Shown in pieces: positions 16,566-25,567 of a stretch of DNA of 64,000 nucleotides. Position 1 is the first letter of the stretch; each line of letters begins with the position of its first letter. Origin of the DNA: Microbacterium murale. GTDB lineage: Bacteria > Actinomycetota > Actinomycetes > Actinomycetales > Microbacteriaceae. A program made the position numbers and the translations under genes. Location of the stretch: positions 3,348,001 through 3,412,000 of the forward strand of contig NZ_JAUSXK010000001.1 of assembly GCF_030815955.1 (NCBI RefSeq). Direction: 5' to 3'. The notes beneath the pieces were generated by a model. That model worked only from the letters and a program-made list of their open reading frames with translations, was not told the origin of the DNA and did no database searches.

Positions 16566-19500
16566 ATGCCTACCCCAGTTCATGCCATCATCGTCGCGCG
16601 CCCCGGTTCATCCGCGCGTGCGCAGCTGCTGCGAACACTTGACGCTCTGACCCTCCAGACCCGCCGCGCCGACGCCGTCACCCTGGTCGTATGCGGCGAC
16701 GGCTCAGACGCTCGCTCCAGCGACGTCGTCGCAGGTGTCGTGGAGGGCATCATCGAAGCCCGCGGCGGCACCTCGTACGCGGAGGCCGTGGATCTTGCGC
16801 GACCGCGAGTGGCCGAAGGCGCTGCCGTATGGCTGCTCGCCCACGACACTGCTCCGCATCCGCAGGCGCTCGCGCAGCTCGCCGGTGCACTGGAGCGCTC
16901 GCCGTCCGCTGCCATCGCGGCTCCCAAACTCGTCAACGCAGACAACGAACGTGAACTCGTCTCGCTCGGCGTCACCATGACCACGCTCGGGCGCTCGGTC
17001 GAGCTCGCGGCCGGCGAACTCGACCAGGGTCAGCACGACAGGGGCGACGATGCCCTCGGTGCCGACATCCGTGGCATCCTGATCCGCGGCGAGATGCGCG
17101 ATCGGCTGAGACCTGACACTGCGCTCTCCGGTGCAGACGAGGGGCTCGACCTCGGCGTGCGCGCCCGACTCACCGGCACCCGGGTGGTGCTGGCGCCGAG
17201 CGCGCGCGTGTCAGTGCATCCGGACGGCCCTGCCGCCCTCCCGCGAAACGCAGCTCAACGCGCGTACGCCACGCGACTCGCGCAATTGCATCGCCGCCTC
17301 TCGTACGCGCCGGCGGCGGCTGTGCCCCTGCACTGGCTGTCGCTGCTGCCGCTTGCGCTGTGGCGCACCATCGTGCATCTGATCGGTAAACGCCCGGCCG
17401 CCGTGTTCCCCGAATGGGGCGCAGCGATCATGGCGATGGTCCGCATCGGGGCCGTGGCGCGTTCGCGGCAGAGCATCCGCTCCTCGCGTACGTCGAGCTG
17501 GTCGAGCATCGCTCCATTGCGCATCACCCGCTCGCAACTGCATCGGCGTCTCGACGATGGACACGGCAGCGAGGGCGGCGCCCTCAGCGAGCTGAACTTC
17601 TTCTCCGGGGGCGGTGCGTGGGCTGTGCTCGGCGCGCTGGTCGTCGGTGTCGCATCCTTCTTCACGCTTCTGGCGTGGCCGGCGATCGGCGGAGGGGCGC
17701 TGCTGCCCCTGCGCAACACGGTCGCTGCGCTCTGGGAAGACGCAGCGTGGGGGCAGCGCGGTCTCGGTGTGGGGGTCGTCGGCCCGGCGGACCCCTTCTC
17801 GGGAGTGGTCGCGGTGCTCGGCACGCTGTGGGCCGGCGCACCCTCGTTCGCCATGGTGCTGCTCTGGTTGCTCGCGTTGCCGCTCGCAGTTCTCGGTGGC
17901 TGGTTCGCGGCGACGCGCATCACCGATCGCGGAGGGCTGCGCATCTTCGGCGGCGTCGCATGGGCGCTCGCGCCGACCTTCCTCACCGCCCTGGTCGAAG
18001 GGCGCCCGGCGGCTGTGCTGCTGCATCTGCTGCTGCCATGGCTCTTCCACGCTGCCGTCGTCGCCCACCGTTCGTGGGGTGCGGCAGGCGCGGCCTCCAT
18101 CCTGCTCGCCGCAGTGCTCGCGTGCGCGCCGGCCCTGGCCCCCGGCCTCGCTCTGCTCTGGGCCGCGGCGCTCGTGATCGTGTTGACCCGCGGATGGTTC
18201 CACGGTGCCGTCCGTCTGCTCTGGGTTCTTGCGCCCACCGCGGTCCTGTTCGCACCTCTCGTGATCTGGCAGATCCGCAACGGCAACCTCTGGGCGATCT
18301 TCGCCGACCCTGGTTCGGCGTGGGCGGGTCCGCAGGTCGCCGCCGACAGCGCCGGACGGATGCTGCTGGCGACAGGCTTCCCCACGTCGGACCTCGCCGG
18401 CTGGGCTGATGTGATCGATCCGGCGATCGCCGCATGGGCGCCGCTGCTCATCGCACCTCTCGCGCTGCTGGCCCTCGCCGCAGCTGTCGCTCCGCGATGG
18501 GGTGCGGGCATCACCCTGCTCGGAGTCGCCATGACAGGCCTGGCGACGGCATTCGTGGCCGTCGGCGTCGTTGTCAGCTTCGCGCACGGAGTGCCGGTGG
18601 AGATCTGGCCGGGAAGCGGCCTGAGCCTCGCCTGGGTCGGTGTCGTCGGTGCGGCGCTCGTCACTCTCGACACCGCGGTGACCCTTCCACGGCTTCGGGT
18701 GGCCGCCGTCACAGTTGCCGGTCTCGCCCTCGCGGTGTGCGCCGTACCGGCGCTCACGGCCCTGCACACCGACCGCACCGTTCTCACTGACGGGCCCGAG
18801 AGCACGCTTCCTGCATTCGTCGCCGCCGAGGCGAAGGGCGACCGCGAGATCGCGACGCTCGTGCTCACGCCGCAGAACGACGGTGGCCTGGCTGCAGACG
18901 TGGTGTGGGGTGCGAGCGAGACGCTCGGAGCGCAGACGACGCTGCTCAATACGGCGACTGAGCCGCAGGGAACCGACATCAGCGCGCTCTCGGTGGATCT
19001 GCTTTCGACACGAACCTTCGATGCCCCGGGCGAACTCGCCGCGCACGGCATTCATTTCGTGCTGCTCGATCAGGTCGCCACGGACGAGTCGGATGCTGCG
19101 CGGGCGTTCAGAGTGGCGGCGATCACCGCTCTCGACCAGCGTGCCGGATTCGTGAAGGTCGGCGAGACCGACAAGGGAGTGCTGTGGCGTCTGGAGGCCA
19201 CACCCTCCGAGCGGGCGACGCTCAGCAACGTCCAAGACGGTACTGCCACGGCGGCCACCGCGCTGCAGCTGATCGTCCTGTTCGCAGCGCTCCTGCTCTC
19301 CATCCCCACTCGAGCATCCCGACGCGCCGCCCGCGCGCAGTCCCGCATCGTCGGGCGCTCGGCCGAGGAGCCGATGGTGCTCCCGAAGCGCGTGGACGGT
19401 CAGATCGAAGATGAGCAGCCTGGTGCGTCGCAGCCGCCGGCCGAGGACGCTGAGCCTTCCGGGAACGCTGAGCCCGGCGAGGACGCTGAGCCTTCCGAGG

Positions 19501-19739
19501 ACGCTGACCCCGGGGAGGACCCTGAGTCCGTTGAGGACCCCGGGAAGGCTGAGGACGCTGAGTACGCCGAGAACGGAGGGCTCGACGAGTCCGACGGTTC
19601 GGAAGTGTCCGACGTCTCGGAAGAGGGTGCACACGGCGAGGCATCGCAGGAGCCGGGATCCGGGGCTCGGCAGTCCGGAGAGGACACGCCAGACGGTTCT
19701 GATCATGTGCAGCCTGCCGACCAGGAGGGGGAGCGATGA
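16566..19739 (+). CDS. Large membrane protein with GT2-like N-terminal domain
   Basis: 1057 residues in three parts. Residues 1-230 resemble a GT2 domain, but the metal-binding DxD place reads LLAHDTAP, so catalysis is uncertain. Residues about 250-900 have some twelve hydrophobic segments and an outer soluble region (about 735-880). After the last membrane segment there is a cytoplasmic acidic tail of roughly 130 residues built from degenerate Glu-Asp-Ala-Glu-Pro units. The protein is a fixed neighbour of whiB2 and DUF5719 in many actinobacteria, from general knowledge of these loci. Its stop overlaps the DUF5719 start (ATGA), so they probably act together in cell-envelope glycan assembly. 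Confidence 0.88.
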   Translation: MPTPVHAIIVARPGSSARAQLLRTLDALTLQTRRADAVTLVVCGDGSDARSSDVVAGVVEGIIEARGGTSYAEAVDLARPRVAEGAAVWLLAHDTAPHPQALAQLAGALERSPSAAIAAPKLVNADNERELVSLGVTMTTLGRSVELAAGELDQGQHDRGDDALGADIRGILIRGEMRDRLRPDTALSGADEGLDLGVRARLTGTRVVLAPSARVSVHPDGPAALPRNAAQRAYATRLAQLHRRLSYAPAAAVPLHWLSLLPLALWRTIVHLIGKRPAAVFPEWGAAIMAMVRIGAVARSRQSIRSSRTSSWSSIAPLRITRSQLHRRLDDGHGSEGGALSELNFFSGGGAWAVLGALVVGVASFFTLLAWPAIGGGALLPLRNTVAALWEDAAWGQRGLGVGVVGPADPFSGVVAVLGTLWAGAPSFAMVLLWLLALPLAVLGGWFAATRITDRGGLRIFGGVAWALAPTFLTALVEGRPAAVLLHLLLPWLFHAAVVAHRSWGAAGAASILLAAVLACAPALAPGLALLWAAALVIVLTRGWFHGAVRLLWVLAPTAVLFAPLVIWQIRNGNLWAIFADPGSAWAGPQVAADSAGRMLLATGFPTSDLAGWADVIDPAIAAWAPLLIAPLALLALAAAVAPRWGAGITLLGVAMTGLATAFVAVGVVVSFAHGVPVEIWPGSGLSLAWVGVVGAALVTLDTAVTLPRLRVAAVTVAGLALAVCAVPALTALHTDRTVLTDGPESTLPAFVAAEAKGDREIATLVLTPQNDGGLAADVVWGASETLGAQTTLLNTATEPQGTDISALSVDLLSTRTFDAPGELAAHGIHFVLLDQVATDESDAARAFRVAAITALDQRAGFVKVGETDKGVLWRLEATPSERATLSNVQDGTATAATALQLIVLFAALLLSIPTRASRRAARAQSRIVGRSAEEPMVLPKRVDGQIEDEQPGASQPPAEDAEPSGNAEPGEDAEPSEDADPGEDPESVEDPGKAEDAEYAENGGLDESDGSEVSDVSEEGAHGEASQEPGSGARQSGEDTPDGSDHVQPADQEGER
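19441..19562 (+). repeat. Degenerate tandem repeat coding for an acidic tail
   Basis: The unit GAGGACGCTGAGCC recurs several times with drift, encoding EDAEP-like pentads. It lies wholly inside the large GT gene. Confidence 0.6.
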
Positions 19740-21109
19740 CTCCGAATCGAGCGATCCGCGTCGTCGCGACCAGCGCCAGGCTGCTGGTCGGAGCGGTGAT
19801 CGCGGTCGGTTGCGTGGTGGGAGTGACGGCTGCCGTTGCGCTGCCGTGGCCCGGAATCGTGAACGAACCGGCCCAGGTCTCTGTGACGCCGACGGCCGGC
19901 GACACGACCCTCGTTTGCACCGGTGACTTCCGAGCAATCGGCCGGAACACGCAGAACGCCGGGCAGATGTCGTCTGCCGGTGAGTCTGCGCTCACTGCCG
20001 AGCGCAGCGGAGCGAGCGCGGAGTCCGAACTCACCGCGTCGGACCTGTTCACCGCTGATTTCAGCGGTCCGGCGACCGGCCCACTCCAACTCGTGGGTTC
20101 TGCGGCTCCCATCGCCGCCGCCGAATCGATCTCGCTCGCTGCGGAGGACCTCTCCGGCCTGGCCGCCAGTGCCTGCCGCGAGCCGAGCACGGAGTCGTGG
20201 CTGATCGGCGGAACGGTCGAGACCGGCACCAGCGATCTCGTCATCCTGTCCAATCCCGGCGATGTCACGGCGACAGCGACGATCACGGTGTTCGGAACGG
20301 AGCAGTCCTCGACGACGACACTCGTGCCTGCGGGTACTCAGCTCGCTGTTCCGCTGTCATCCGTCGCCGCCGGTCTGCAGCAGCCCGTCGTGCGCGTGAC
20401 CGCCGCAGGCGCCCCACTGCGCGCTGTGCTGCAGTCCTCGCTGATCCGCACCCTTGACCCGTCCGGGATCGACCTGCAGGACACGGCCGGGGCTCCGCGG
20501 ACTGACCTCACTTTCGCCGGCGTTCAGGTGCTCACCACCAGCCCCGACTCCGCTGTCACCGTGCTGCGACTGATGGCGACCGATCAGGCGGGACAGGCGA
20601 CCATCACGATTCGCTCCAACGGCGAAGAGGTGCAGACGATGTCGGTCCCGCTCGAAGCGGCGATCCCCGTGGAGGTGAACCTGGACGGCCTGCCGACCGG
20701 CGTGTACAGCGTGGAGGTCGCGGCCGAGGCACCGGTCGTCGGTGCGGTCCGGCAGATCACGGGCATCGGCATCGGTGCTGATTTCGCGTGGATGACACCA
20801 GCGCCCGAGCTGTCAGGGGAAGTGGCCGTTGCCGTGCCGGACGGCCCGAACCCGCGTATCCATCTGGTCAACTCCGCCGAGTCCGAGGCAGCCGTCACTC
20901 TCACGCCCACCGCAGGCGGAACGGCCGAGGAGCTCGTCGTTCCCGCCGGCGGATCCCTTGCGGTCAAGGTGTCCGAAGACGCGACCTATTCACTGTCGAC
21001 GGACACGCCGCTGCACGCTGCGATCGTCCTGGCGGGCACGAACGCGATGGCCGGCTGGCCGATCTGGCCGGCGGCGGCGGCGCAGGACGCCGTCACCGTC
21101 TACCCCTGA
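19736..21109 (+). CDS. DUF5719 family secreted/anchored protein
   Basis: 457 residues, coupled to the gene before by ATGA. One N-terminal membrane segment (about residues 12-36, LLVGAVIAVGCVVGVTAA) acts as signal anchor; the rest is a beta-rich extracytoplasmic region with Ser/Thr/Val-rich repeats such as LSNPGDVTATATITVFG. It belongs to the DUF5719 family, which accompanies the large GT protein near whiB2; no biochemical role is known to me. Its last 10 bp overlap the end of the convergent zincin-like gene. Confidence 0.85.
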   Translation: MTPNRAIRVVATSARLLVGAVIAVGCVVGVTAAVALPWPGIVNEPAQVSVTPTAGDTTLVCTGDFRAIGRNTQNAGQMSSAGESALTAERSGASAESELTASDLFTADFSGPATGPLQLVGSAAPIAAAESISLAAEDLSGLAASACREPSTESWLIGGTVETGTSDLVILSNPGDVTATATITVFGTEQSSTTTLVPAGTQLAVPLSSVAAGLQQPVVRVTAAGAPLRAVLQSSLIRTLDPSGIDLQDTAGAPRTDLTFAGVQVLTTSPDSAVTVLRLMATDQAGQATITIRSNGEEVQTMSVPLEAAIPVEVNLDGLPTGVYSVEVAAEAPVVGAVRQITGIGIGADFAWMTPAPELSGEVAVAVPDGPNPRIHLVNSAESEAAVTLTPTAGGTAEELVVPAGGSLAVKVSEDATYSLSTDTPLHAAIVLAGTNAMAGWPIWPAAAAQDAVTVYP

Positions 21110-21531
21110 TCCGCGCCGAACTCCCAGGGGTCCTTGCCGACGTACTCGGCGGCGGCGCGGAAGACGGCGCTCTCGATCGCGATACGGCGATGCATCGCGT
21201 CATCGTGTCCCGGGGGGAGCAGCCGTTCGATCGGGACGCGGAACAGCACGATCCGGCGACCCTCACGATCGATCTGCCAACGCGGGATGCCGGTCGTGTC
21301 GGGACTCAGCGGCAGCGCTCCGATCTCGAAGCGCACCTCCTGCAGTTCTGGCCATGTACCGCGTAGGAACTCCACGGCGGCGCCGATCGTGACATCGAAG
21401 CGATCGACGCGCCCTTCCAGGGGCGGGAGCGGCGGCCGCACCACCTCACTGCGCCCGAGGCGCCCGTGACGGCCGTGCCGTGCACCACGACGGGGTGCTG
21501 CAGTGCTGCGATCGGACGGACGACGGGGCAT
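21100..21531 (-). CDS. Metallopeptidase-family (zincin-like) protein without HExxH
   Basis: 143 residues with an Arg-rich N-terminus, then the domain starting near RFDVTIGAAVEFL. In family and position it matches the small zincin-like protein between whiB2 and DUF3499 in mycobacteria. The usual metalloprotease motif HExxH is absent: the expected helix reads IAIESAVFRAAAEYVG. So it may be a non-catalytic or divergent member. The start at 21531 is supported by a TAGACT hexamer 6 bp upstream. It is divergent from DUF3499. Confidence 0.8.
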   Translation of the reverse strand: MPRRPSDRSTAAPRRGARHGRHGRLGRSEVVRPPLPPLEGRVDRFDVTIGAAVEFLRGTWPELQEVRFEIGALPLSPDTTGIPRWQIDREGRRIVLFRVPIERLLPPGHDDAMHRRIAIESAVFRAAAEYVGKDPWEFGADQG

Positions 21532-21537
21532 GACGAA

Positions 21538-21543
21538 AGTCTA
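21538..21543 (-). promoter_or_regulatory. -10 element of the zincin-like gene
   Basis: Minus-strand TAGACT, 6 bp before the ATG at 21531. Confidence 0.45.
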
Positions 21544-21585
21544 TGGTGTTCCGCGCGGCAACCGGCCTGTGCCCGCCGAGCGCCA

Positions 21586-21591
21586 TACGCT
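21586..21591 (+). promoter_or_regulatory. -10 element of the DUF3499 gene
   Basis: TACGCT, 7 bp before the ATG at 21599, which selects that start over longer in-frame options. Confidence 0.5.
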
Positions 21592-21598
21592 GGCACAG

Positions 21599-21805
21599 AT
21601 GGACGGAAGACTCTGCTCGAAGGTCACCTGCGCTCGCGAGGCCGTGGCGACGCTCACTTACGACTACGGGGACCAGATGGCTGCGCTGGGCCCGCTCGGC
21701 GGCACCGATCACCCCAACGCGCATGATCTCTGCGCTCAGCATGCGGAGCGCGTCTCGGTGCCCACGGGCTGGATCGTCGTCCGGCACGAGGCGATGCGCG
21801 CCTGA
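21599..21805 (+). CDS. DUF3499 family protein
   Basis: 68 residues beginning MDGRLCSKVTCAREAVATL. The family core is present: Cys6 and Cys11, the TLTYDYGDQMAALGPL segment, and DLCAQHAERV with Cys45 and His48, a likely zinc-binding Cys2-Cys-His set. It ends at VPTGWIVVRHE, so it is a short member lacking the long tail of the mycobacterial protein. The function is unknown; it is a constant neighbour of whiB2 and the zincin-like protein. In mycobacteria the next gene is phosphomannomutase; here a transporter follows instead. Confidence 0.88.
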   Translation: MDGRLCSKVTCAREAVATLTYDYGDQMAALGPLGGTDHPNAHDLCAQHAERVSVPTGWIVVRHEAMRA

Positions 21806-21817
21806 TTCTCGGCTGGC

Positions 21818-21823
21818 TATGCT
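21818..21823 (+). promoter_or_regulatory. -10 element of the adaptor/ABC operon
   Basis: TATGCT, 8 bp before the ATG at 21832. Confidence 0.45.
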
Positions 21824-21831
21824 GATTCCGG

Positions 21832-22791
21832 ATGCGCCACGGCGGCGCGACCGGAAAGGGCTTCGTGATCGTCTGGCGTCGTTGGATCTTCCCGCTGCTG
21901 CTGGTGATCGTCTTCGGATTGTGCGCGGCGGCGCTCGTCAAGTTGGCGTTCTTCCCTGATACTGCCGATGCGATCGTCAGTCCCGACGCGACGCTCACCG
22001 ATCCGGTGATCCCCGTCGAGCGCGGGTCGGTGGTCAACGCTCTCACTCTGAGCGGGAACATCGCCAGGGACGAGTCCTTCCCGCTGCGCGGCGAGGTGAA
22101 CGGCACAGTGACGGCCGTGCATGTCGCCGACGGTGCTGCGGTCACCGCAGGACAGGTGCTGTTCACTGTCAGACAGGACGACCCGGAGAAGAACATCGAC
22201 ATCGTCGCGCCAGAGGCGGGCGACATCTCCGAGCTCGCGCTCGTCAAAGGTCAACCCGTCGCCGTGGGAGCCGAGATCGCCACGCTCACTCCGGCCCGGT
22301 ACCACCTGCTCGCAACGGTCGAGCCGGTGCAGCTGTACCGGCTCGTCGGCGCACCATCGGAGGCGAACGTCACGATCACCGGCGGACCGGCGCCATTCGC
22401 GTGCACCGGCGTGCGCGTGCAGGTCAGTACCGAGGGCACGGCGAGCGTCCGCTGCTCCATCCCCGGCGAGCAGGTCGTGTTCGCCGGGCTTCCTGCACAG
22501 ATGGACCTCGCTCTCGGGCAGGTCGACGACGCGCTCGTCATCCCGGTCACAGCTGTCCAGGGCGGTTCTGGCAGCGGCAACGTCTGGGTGGACGCAGGAG
22601 ACGGCAGCGAGCCGGAGGAGCGCGCCGTCTCTCTCGGCGTGAACGATGGTGACATGGTCGAAGTCGTCGACGGGCTCGCAGAAGGCGACATGATCCGCCA
22701 GTTCGTGCCGGGCTTCATGGCCCCGGTAGAGGAGTTCTGCTACGAGATCCAGCCTGGCGTCGAAGAGTGCGAGAGCGGAACCAGCTGGTGA
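21832..22791 (+). CDS. MacA/HlyD-like adaptor protein of an ABC exporter
   Basis: 319 residues. One membrane helix (about 15-37) anchors an outer region starting VIPVERGSVVNALTLSGNIA. It has the two half-lipoyl motifs of membrane fusion proteins (GTVTAVHVADGAAVTAGQVL and a mirror copy near LALVKGQPVAVGAEIATL) with no long coiled-coil hairpin between them, which suits a cell without outer membrane. The C-terminus has a Cys-Cys pair (CYEIQPGVEEC). Its stop overlaps the ATPase start (GTGA). It probably guides substrate to or from the MacB-like permease two genes on. Confidence 0.87.
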   Translation: MRHGGATGKGFVIVWRRWIFPLLLVIVFGLCAAALVKLAFFPDTADAIVSPDATLTDPVIPVERGSVVNALTLSGNIARDESFPLRGEVNGTVTAVHVADGAAVTAGQVLFTVRQDDPEKNIDIVAPEAGDISELALVKGQPVAVGAEIATLTPARYHLLATVEPVQLYRLVGAPSEANVTITGGPAPFACTGVRVQVSTEGTASVRCSIPGEQVVFAGLPAQMDLALGQVDDALVIPVTAVQGGSGSGNVWVDAGDGSEPEERAVSLGVNDGDMVEVVDGLAEGDMIRQFVPGFMAPVEEFCYEIQPGVEECESGTSW

Positions 22792-23528
22792 CTCTGGTCG
22801 CACTCGAAGAAGTCACCAAGAGCGTGCTTCTGGCTGATGACTCGCGTCTGGAGATCCTCCGCGGCATCACTTTGGAGGTCAGTGCCGGCGACCATGTGTC
22901 GATCGTGGGGCGCTCCGGCTCCGGCAAATCAACGCTGCTGAACATCCTCGGCATGCTGGACGCACCGACCACTGGTTCGGTCGCATTCGAAGGTCGGCCG
23001 GTTCGCAGGATGCGCAGCGGAAAGCTCGACCGGCTGCGGGGCGACAACGTGGGATTCGTTTTCCAGCAGTTCAACCTCCTTCCGGGGCGCACCGCCCTGG
23101 AGAACGTGATGATGCCGCTGGGACACGCCAGGGGGCGGCTGTTCTGGCAACGTCGCGCCGTCGCTGCAGACATGCTCGAGCGCGTCGGACTCGGCCACCG
23201 CATCGACCAGGTCGCCGATCGTCTCTCGGGAGGCGAGCAGCAGCGCGTCGCGATCGCGAGGGCTCTGGTGCGTCGGCCGGTGCTCATCCTCGCCGATGAA
23301 CCGACCGGTGCGCTCGACATCGACACCGGAGCATCGGTCATGGCGCTTTTGGACGAAGTGGCGACCGAGACGGATTCGGCGCTGGTGACGATCACCCATG
23401 ACCTGCATGTCGCCGCGCGCGCCCGTCGGCATTACCGACTGGATGCCGGTCAGCTGTCGCCGGCCGACCTCAGCCGTGCATTCGAGGCGTCCACGTTGTC
23501 CGAATCGGTCCCGGAGACCGTCGCATGA
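22788..23528 (+). CDS. ABC transporter ATPase (MacB/LolD type)
   Basis: 246 residues from the GTG that overlaps the adaptor stop. Walker A GRSGSGKST, Q-loop FVFQQFNLLPGRTALENVMMP, signature LSGGEQQRVAIARAL and Walker B VLILADEPTGALD are complete. The family drives FtsX-fold permeases that do not pass substrate through the membrane in the classical way but push it outward. It is followed by the permease with a 4-bp ATGA overlap. The substrate is unknown; antibiotic peptides, lipids or lipoproteins are options for this class. Confidence 0.94.
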   Translation: MTLVALEEVTKSVLLADDSRLEILRGITLEVSAGDHVSIVGRSGSGKSTLLNILGMLDAPTTGSVAFEGRPVRRMRSGKLDRLRGDNVGFVFQQFNLLPGRTALENVMMPLGHARGRLFWQRRAVAADMLERVGLGHRIDQVADRLSGGEQQRVAIARALVRRPVLILADEPTGALDIDTGASVMALLDEVATETDSALVTITHDLHVAARARRHYRLDAGQLSPADLSRAFEASTLSESVPETVA

Positions 23529-24739
23529 GCGGATTCCTGGGGGCGCTCGCCGACGCGTGGGCCGAGATCCGCGTGCACAAGCTGCGCGTGCTGCTCAGCC
23601 TGATCGGCATCGCGGTCTCGGTCGCGGCGCTCACCGCTGTCATCGCGTTCTCGGAGTACCAGCAGCAGTATCAGACGGAGCAGTCGGACCGCTGGGGCGG
23701 CAGGAGCGCGACGATCGTCGTCGGCATCGCCACGGAGAACGGTGATCCGGTCGACTTCGACGCCTTCGGCGAACGATTCGAGCGAGTTTCGGAGAGGTTC
23801 GGATTCAGCCACACCGCACGGGTCGCGCAGGGCGTGATGTTCCCCGTTCAGCTGTCGGACGGTGTTGTCGACGTCAACGGTCGGTTGCTCGACCCGGCGT
23901 ACTCGCAGATCCATCGGGAGCAGCTTCTGGAAGGACGCTGGTTCCGGGACGGTGACGCCGAAGTCCTCGCGCCCCCTGTGGTCATCACAGAGGCACTGTG
24001 GGATCGCATCGGACGTGCTCCGCTGAACCAGCATCCGACACTCGCGATCTCCGGTGACGCCGGCGGAACGTACCAGGTCATCGGCGTCGTGCCTCGACAG
24101 GGCTTCGGCGACGAGGAACTGCGGGTCGACGTGCTCTACGATTCGTACCGTTCCAGGGTCGACGTTCTGCCGGAGGGGGCCTGGCCGCAGTACGAGATCT
24201 GGCTCGGCGCCGATCAGGCCGCCGAGATCGGGCCCGTTCTCGCGATGGATCTGCGTGCGGGGCTTCCCGAGGGGCAAGCCGTGACAGTGAGCAGGTCCGA
24301 CTGGGCGGCGTCACCGGGCATGGCGGATTCCATGCAGACATTCGAACTGATCACCGGCGGCATAGCGATGCTCATCCTCGCGCTCGGGGCGCTGAGTCTG
24401 ATCAACATCCAGCTCGTCGCGATGCGTCAACGCGTGCGGGAGATCGGCGTGCGCCGTGCCTTCGGGGCGACCGCGGGACGGGTCTTCGTGTCCGTGCTGC
24501 TGGAGAGTCTGGTCGCGACCACGGTGGCCGGCGTCATCGGCATCGCGATCGTCGTCGCCGTGCTGCGCTCCGACTGGGTGATCCCGGCGATGTTCTCCGG
24601 GATGCAGGACGTTCCGCCGTTCCCGATGCGGGCTGCGCTCACCGGGCTCATCGCGTCCGTCGTCGTCGGCGCCGTCGCCGGATTCATCCCGGCACTGGTC
24701 GCGCTGCGAGTGAAGGTGATCGACGCGATCCGATTCTGA
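23525..24739 (+). CDS. ABC transporter permease, MacB/FtsX fold
   Basis: 404 residues. The first membrane helix (about 19-42, LRVLLSLIGIAVSVAALTAV) is followed by an outer MacB_PCD domain of some 220 residues and three more helices in the C-terminal FtsX domain, with the conserved MRQRVREIGVRRAFGAT between helices 2 and 3. With the two genes before it, it forms a full adaptor-ATPase-permease unit under one promoter. It ends 2 bp from the convergent RDD gene, and I see no terminator hairpin there. Confidence 0.93.
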   Translation: MSGFLGALADAWAEIRVHKLRVLLSLIGIAVSVAALTAVIAFSEYQQQYQTEQSDRWGGRSATIVVGIATENGDPVDFDAFGERFERVSERFGFSHTARVAQGVMFPVQLSDGVVDVNGRLLDPAYSQIHREQLLEGRWFRDGDAEVLAPPVVITEALWDRIGRAPLNQHPTLAISGDAGGTYQVIGVVPRQGFGDEELRVDVLYDSYRSRVDVLPEGAWPQYEIWLGADQAAEIGPVLAMDLRAGLPEGQAVTVSRSDWAASPGMADSMQTFELITGGIAMLILALGALSLINIQLVAMRQRVREIGVRRAFGATAGRVFVSVLLESLVATTVAGVIGIAIVVAVLRSDWVIPAMFSGMQDVPPFPMRAALTGLIASVVVGAVAGFIPALVALRVKVIDAIRF

Positions 24740-24741
24740 CG

Positions 24742-25551
24742 TCAGACCCCGACGTGCCGACCGGTGAGCTTCTCAGCCCTGGCATCAGCGATCGCCAACG
24801 CGCGGCGCTCGCGCTCTCGGCGCAGCACCGTGATCGCGATCAGGAGCTGCTCCGGATGCGCGACCGGCTGCGGCGAGACGAAGCGGGTCGTCTCGAGGAC
24901 GAGCTCCTGGGCGATACGTGCCCGGGCTGGTGGTGACATCCGCTCCGCATGCTGCAGGAACTGCGAGATGCGTCGGGCAAGGCGATCCGGCATCCTCGCG
25001 ACATCCGCGATCTGCGCCCATCCGGTCAGCGCCTGCGGCATCACCGGCGTGAGCGGGACCAGCTTCGGCGTGCGCACGCGCTGACTGTATGTTCCCGCCA
25101 CCATGTCGCCCAGACGCTGCGAACGGGCAGTGAATGCGCCGGCGAGGATCGCGATGGCGCCGAAGGTCATGTAGATCTCCAGCACGCCGATGAGCGCACG
25201 GATGAAGGCATGCCGGAACCCTGCGGCCCCGCCGTCCAGTCGCACGATCCGTCCGCCGACGGCGAGGCGCCCGAGGCTGCGCCCTCGCGTGGCGAGTTCG
25301 ATCACGATCGGCACCGCTACGAAGCACGCGACCATCGCCGTCACATTCATGATGCCGTCGATGGAGCCGTCGATGATCCCGTTGCCCAGAAGCCACATGC
25401 GCAACCACAGGAAGAGCACGAAGAGCGTCCAGCTGACGATCATGTCGATCAGGGCGCCGAGCGCACGCATGAAGAAGCTGAGCGGCTGCACATCGATGGC
25501 GACGGCTTCGCCGGAGAGCACTTCGTCGGCGGTGTCGATCGGCGTGGACAT
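24742..25551 (-). CDS. RDD family membrane protein
   Basis: 269 residues. RDD-domain features: FFMRALGALIDMIVSW with Arg and Asp in helix 1, three to four membrane helices, and RSLGRLAVGGRIVR and SQRLGDMVAGT, the usual loops. RDD proteins are membrane proteins linked to ion or osmolyte transport in some bacteria, but most are uncharacterised. It pairs with the SpoIIM-like gene, as is common in actinobacteria. The ATG at 25551 overlaps the divergent SpoIIM reading frame in the same CATG tetramer. The C-terminal 100 residues form a charged helical tail. Confidence 0.9.
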   Translation of the reverse strand: MSTPIDTADEVLSGEAVAIDVQPLSFFMRALGALIDMIVSWTLFVLFLWLRMWLLGNGIIDGSIDGIMNVTAMVACFVAVPIVIELATRGRSLGRLAVGGRIVRLDGGAAGFRHAFIRALIGVLEIYMTFGAIAILAGAFTARSQRLGDMVAGTYSQRVRTPKLVPLTPVMPQALTGWAQIADVARMPDRLARRISQFLQHAERMSPPARARIAQELVLETTRFVSPQPVAHPEQLLIAITVLRRERERRALAIADARAEKLTGRHVGV

Positions 25552-25554
25552 GAG

Positions 25555-25561
25555 TACAGTA
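25555..25561. promoter_or_regulatory. Overlapping divergent -10 elements, RDD and SpoIIM
   Basis: The heptamer TACAGTA reads TACAGT on the plus strand (25555-25560), 7 bp before GTG 25568, and TACTGT on the minus strand (25556-25561), 4 bp before the RDD ATG at 25551. Both genes may be leaderless from one shared element. Confidence 0.4.
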
Positions 25562-25567
25562 AATCAG

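Noticed and set aside
17211..19937. A 908-codon open frame on the minus strand
   Set aside because: It is antisense to the large membrane GT and DUF5719 genes; composition is Arg/Gly/Glu-rich without domains, typical of a GC-rich shadow frame.
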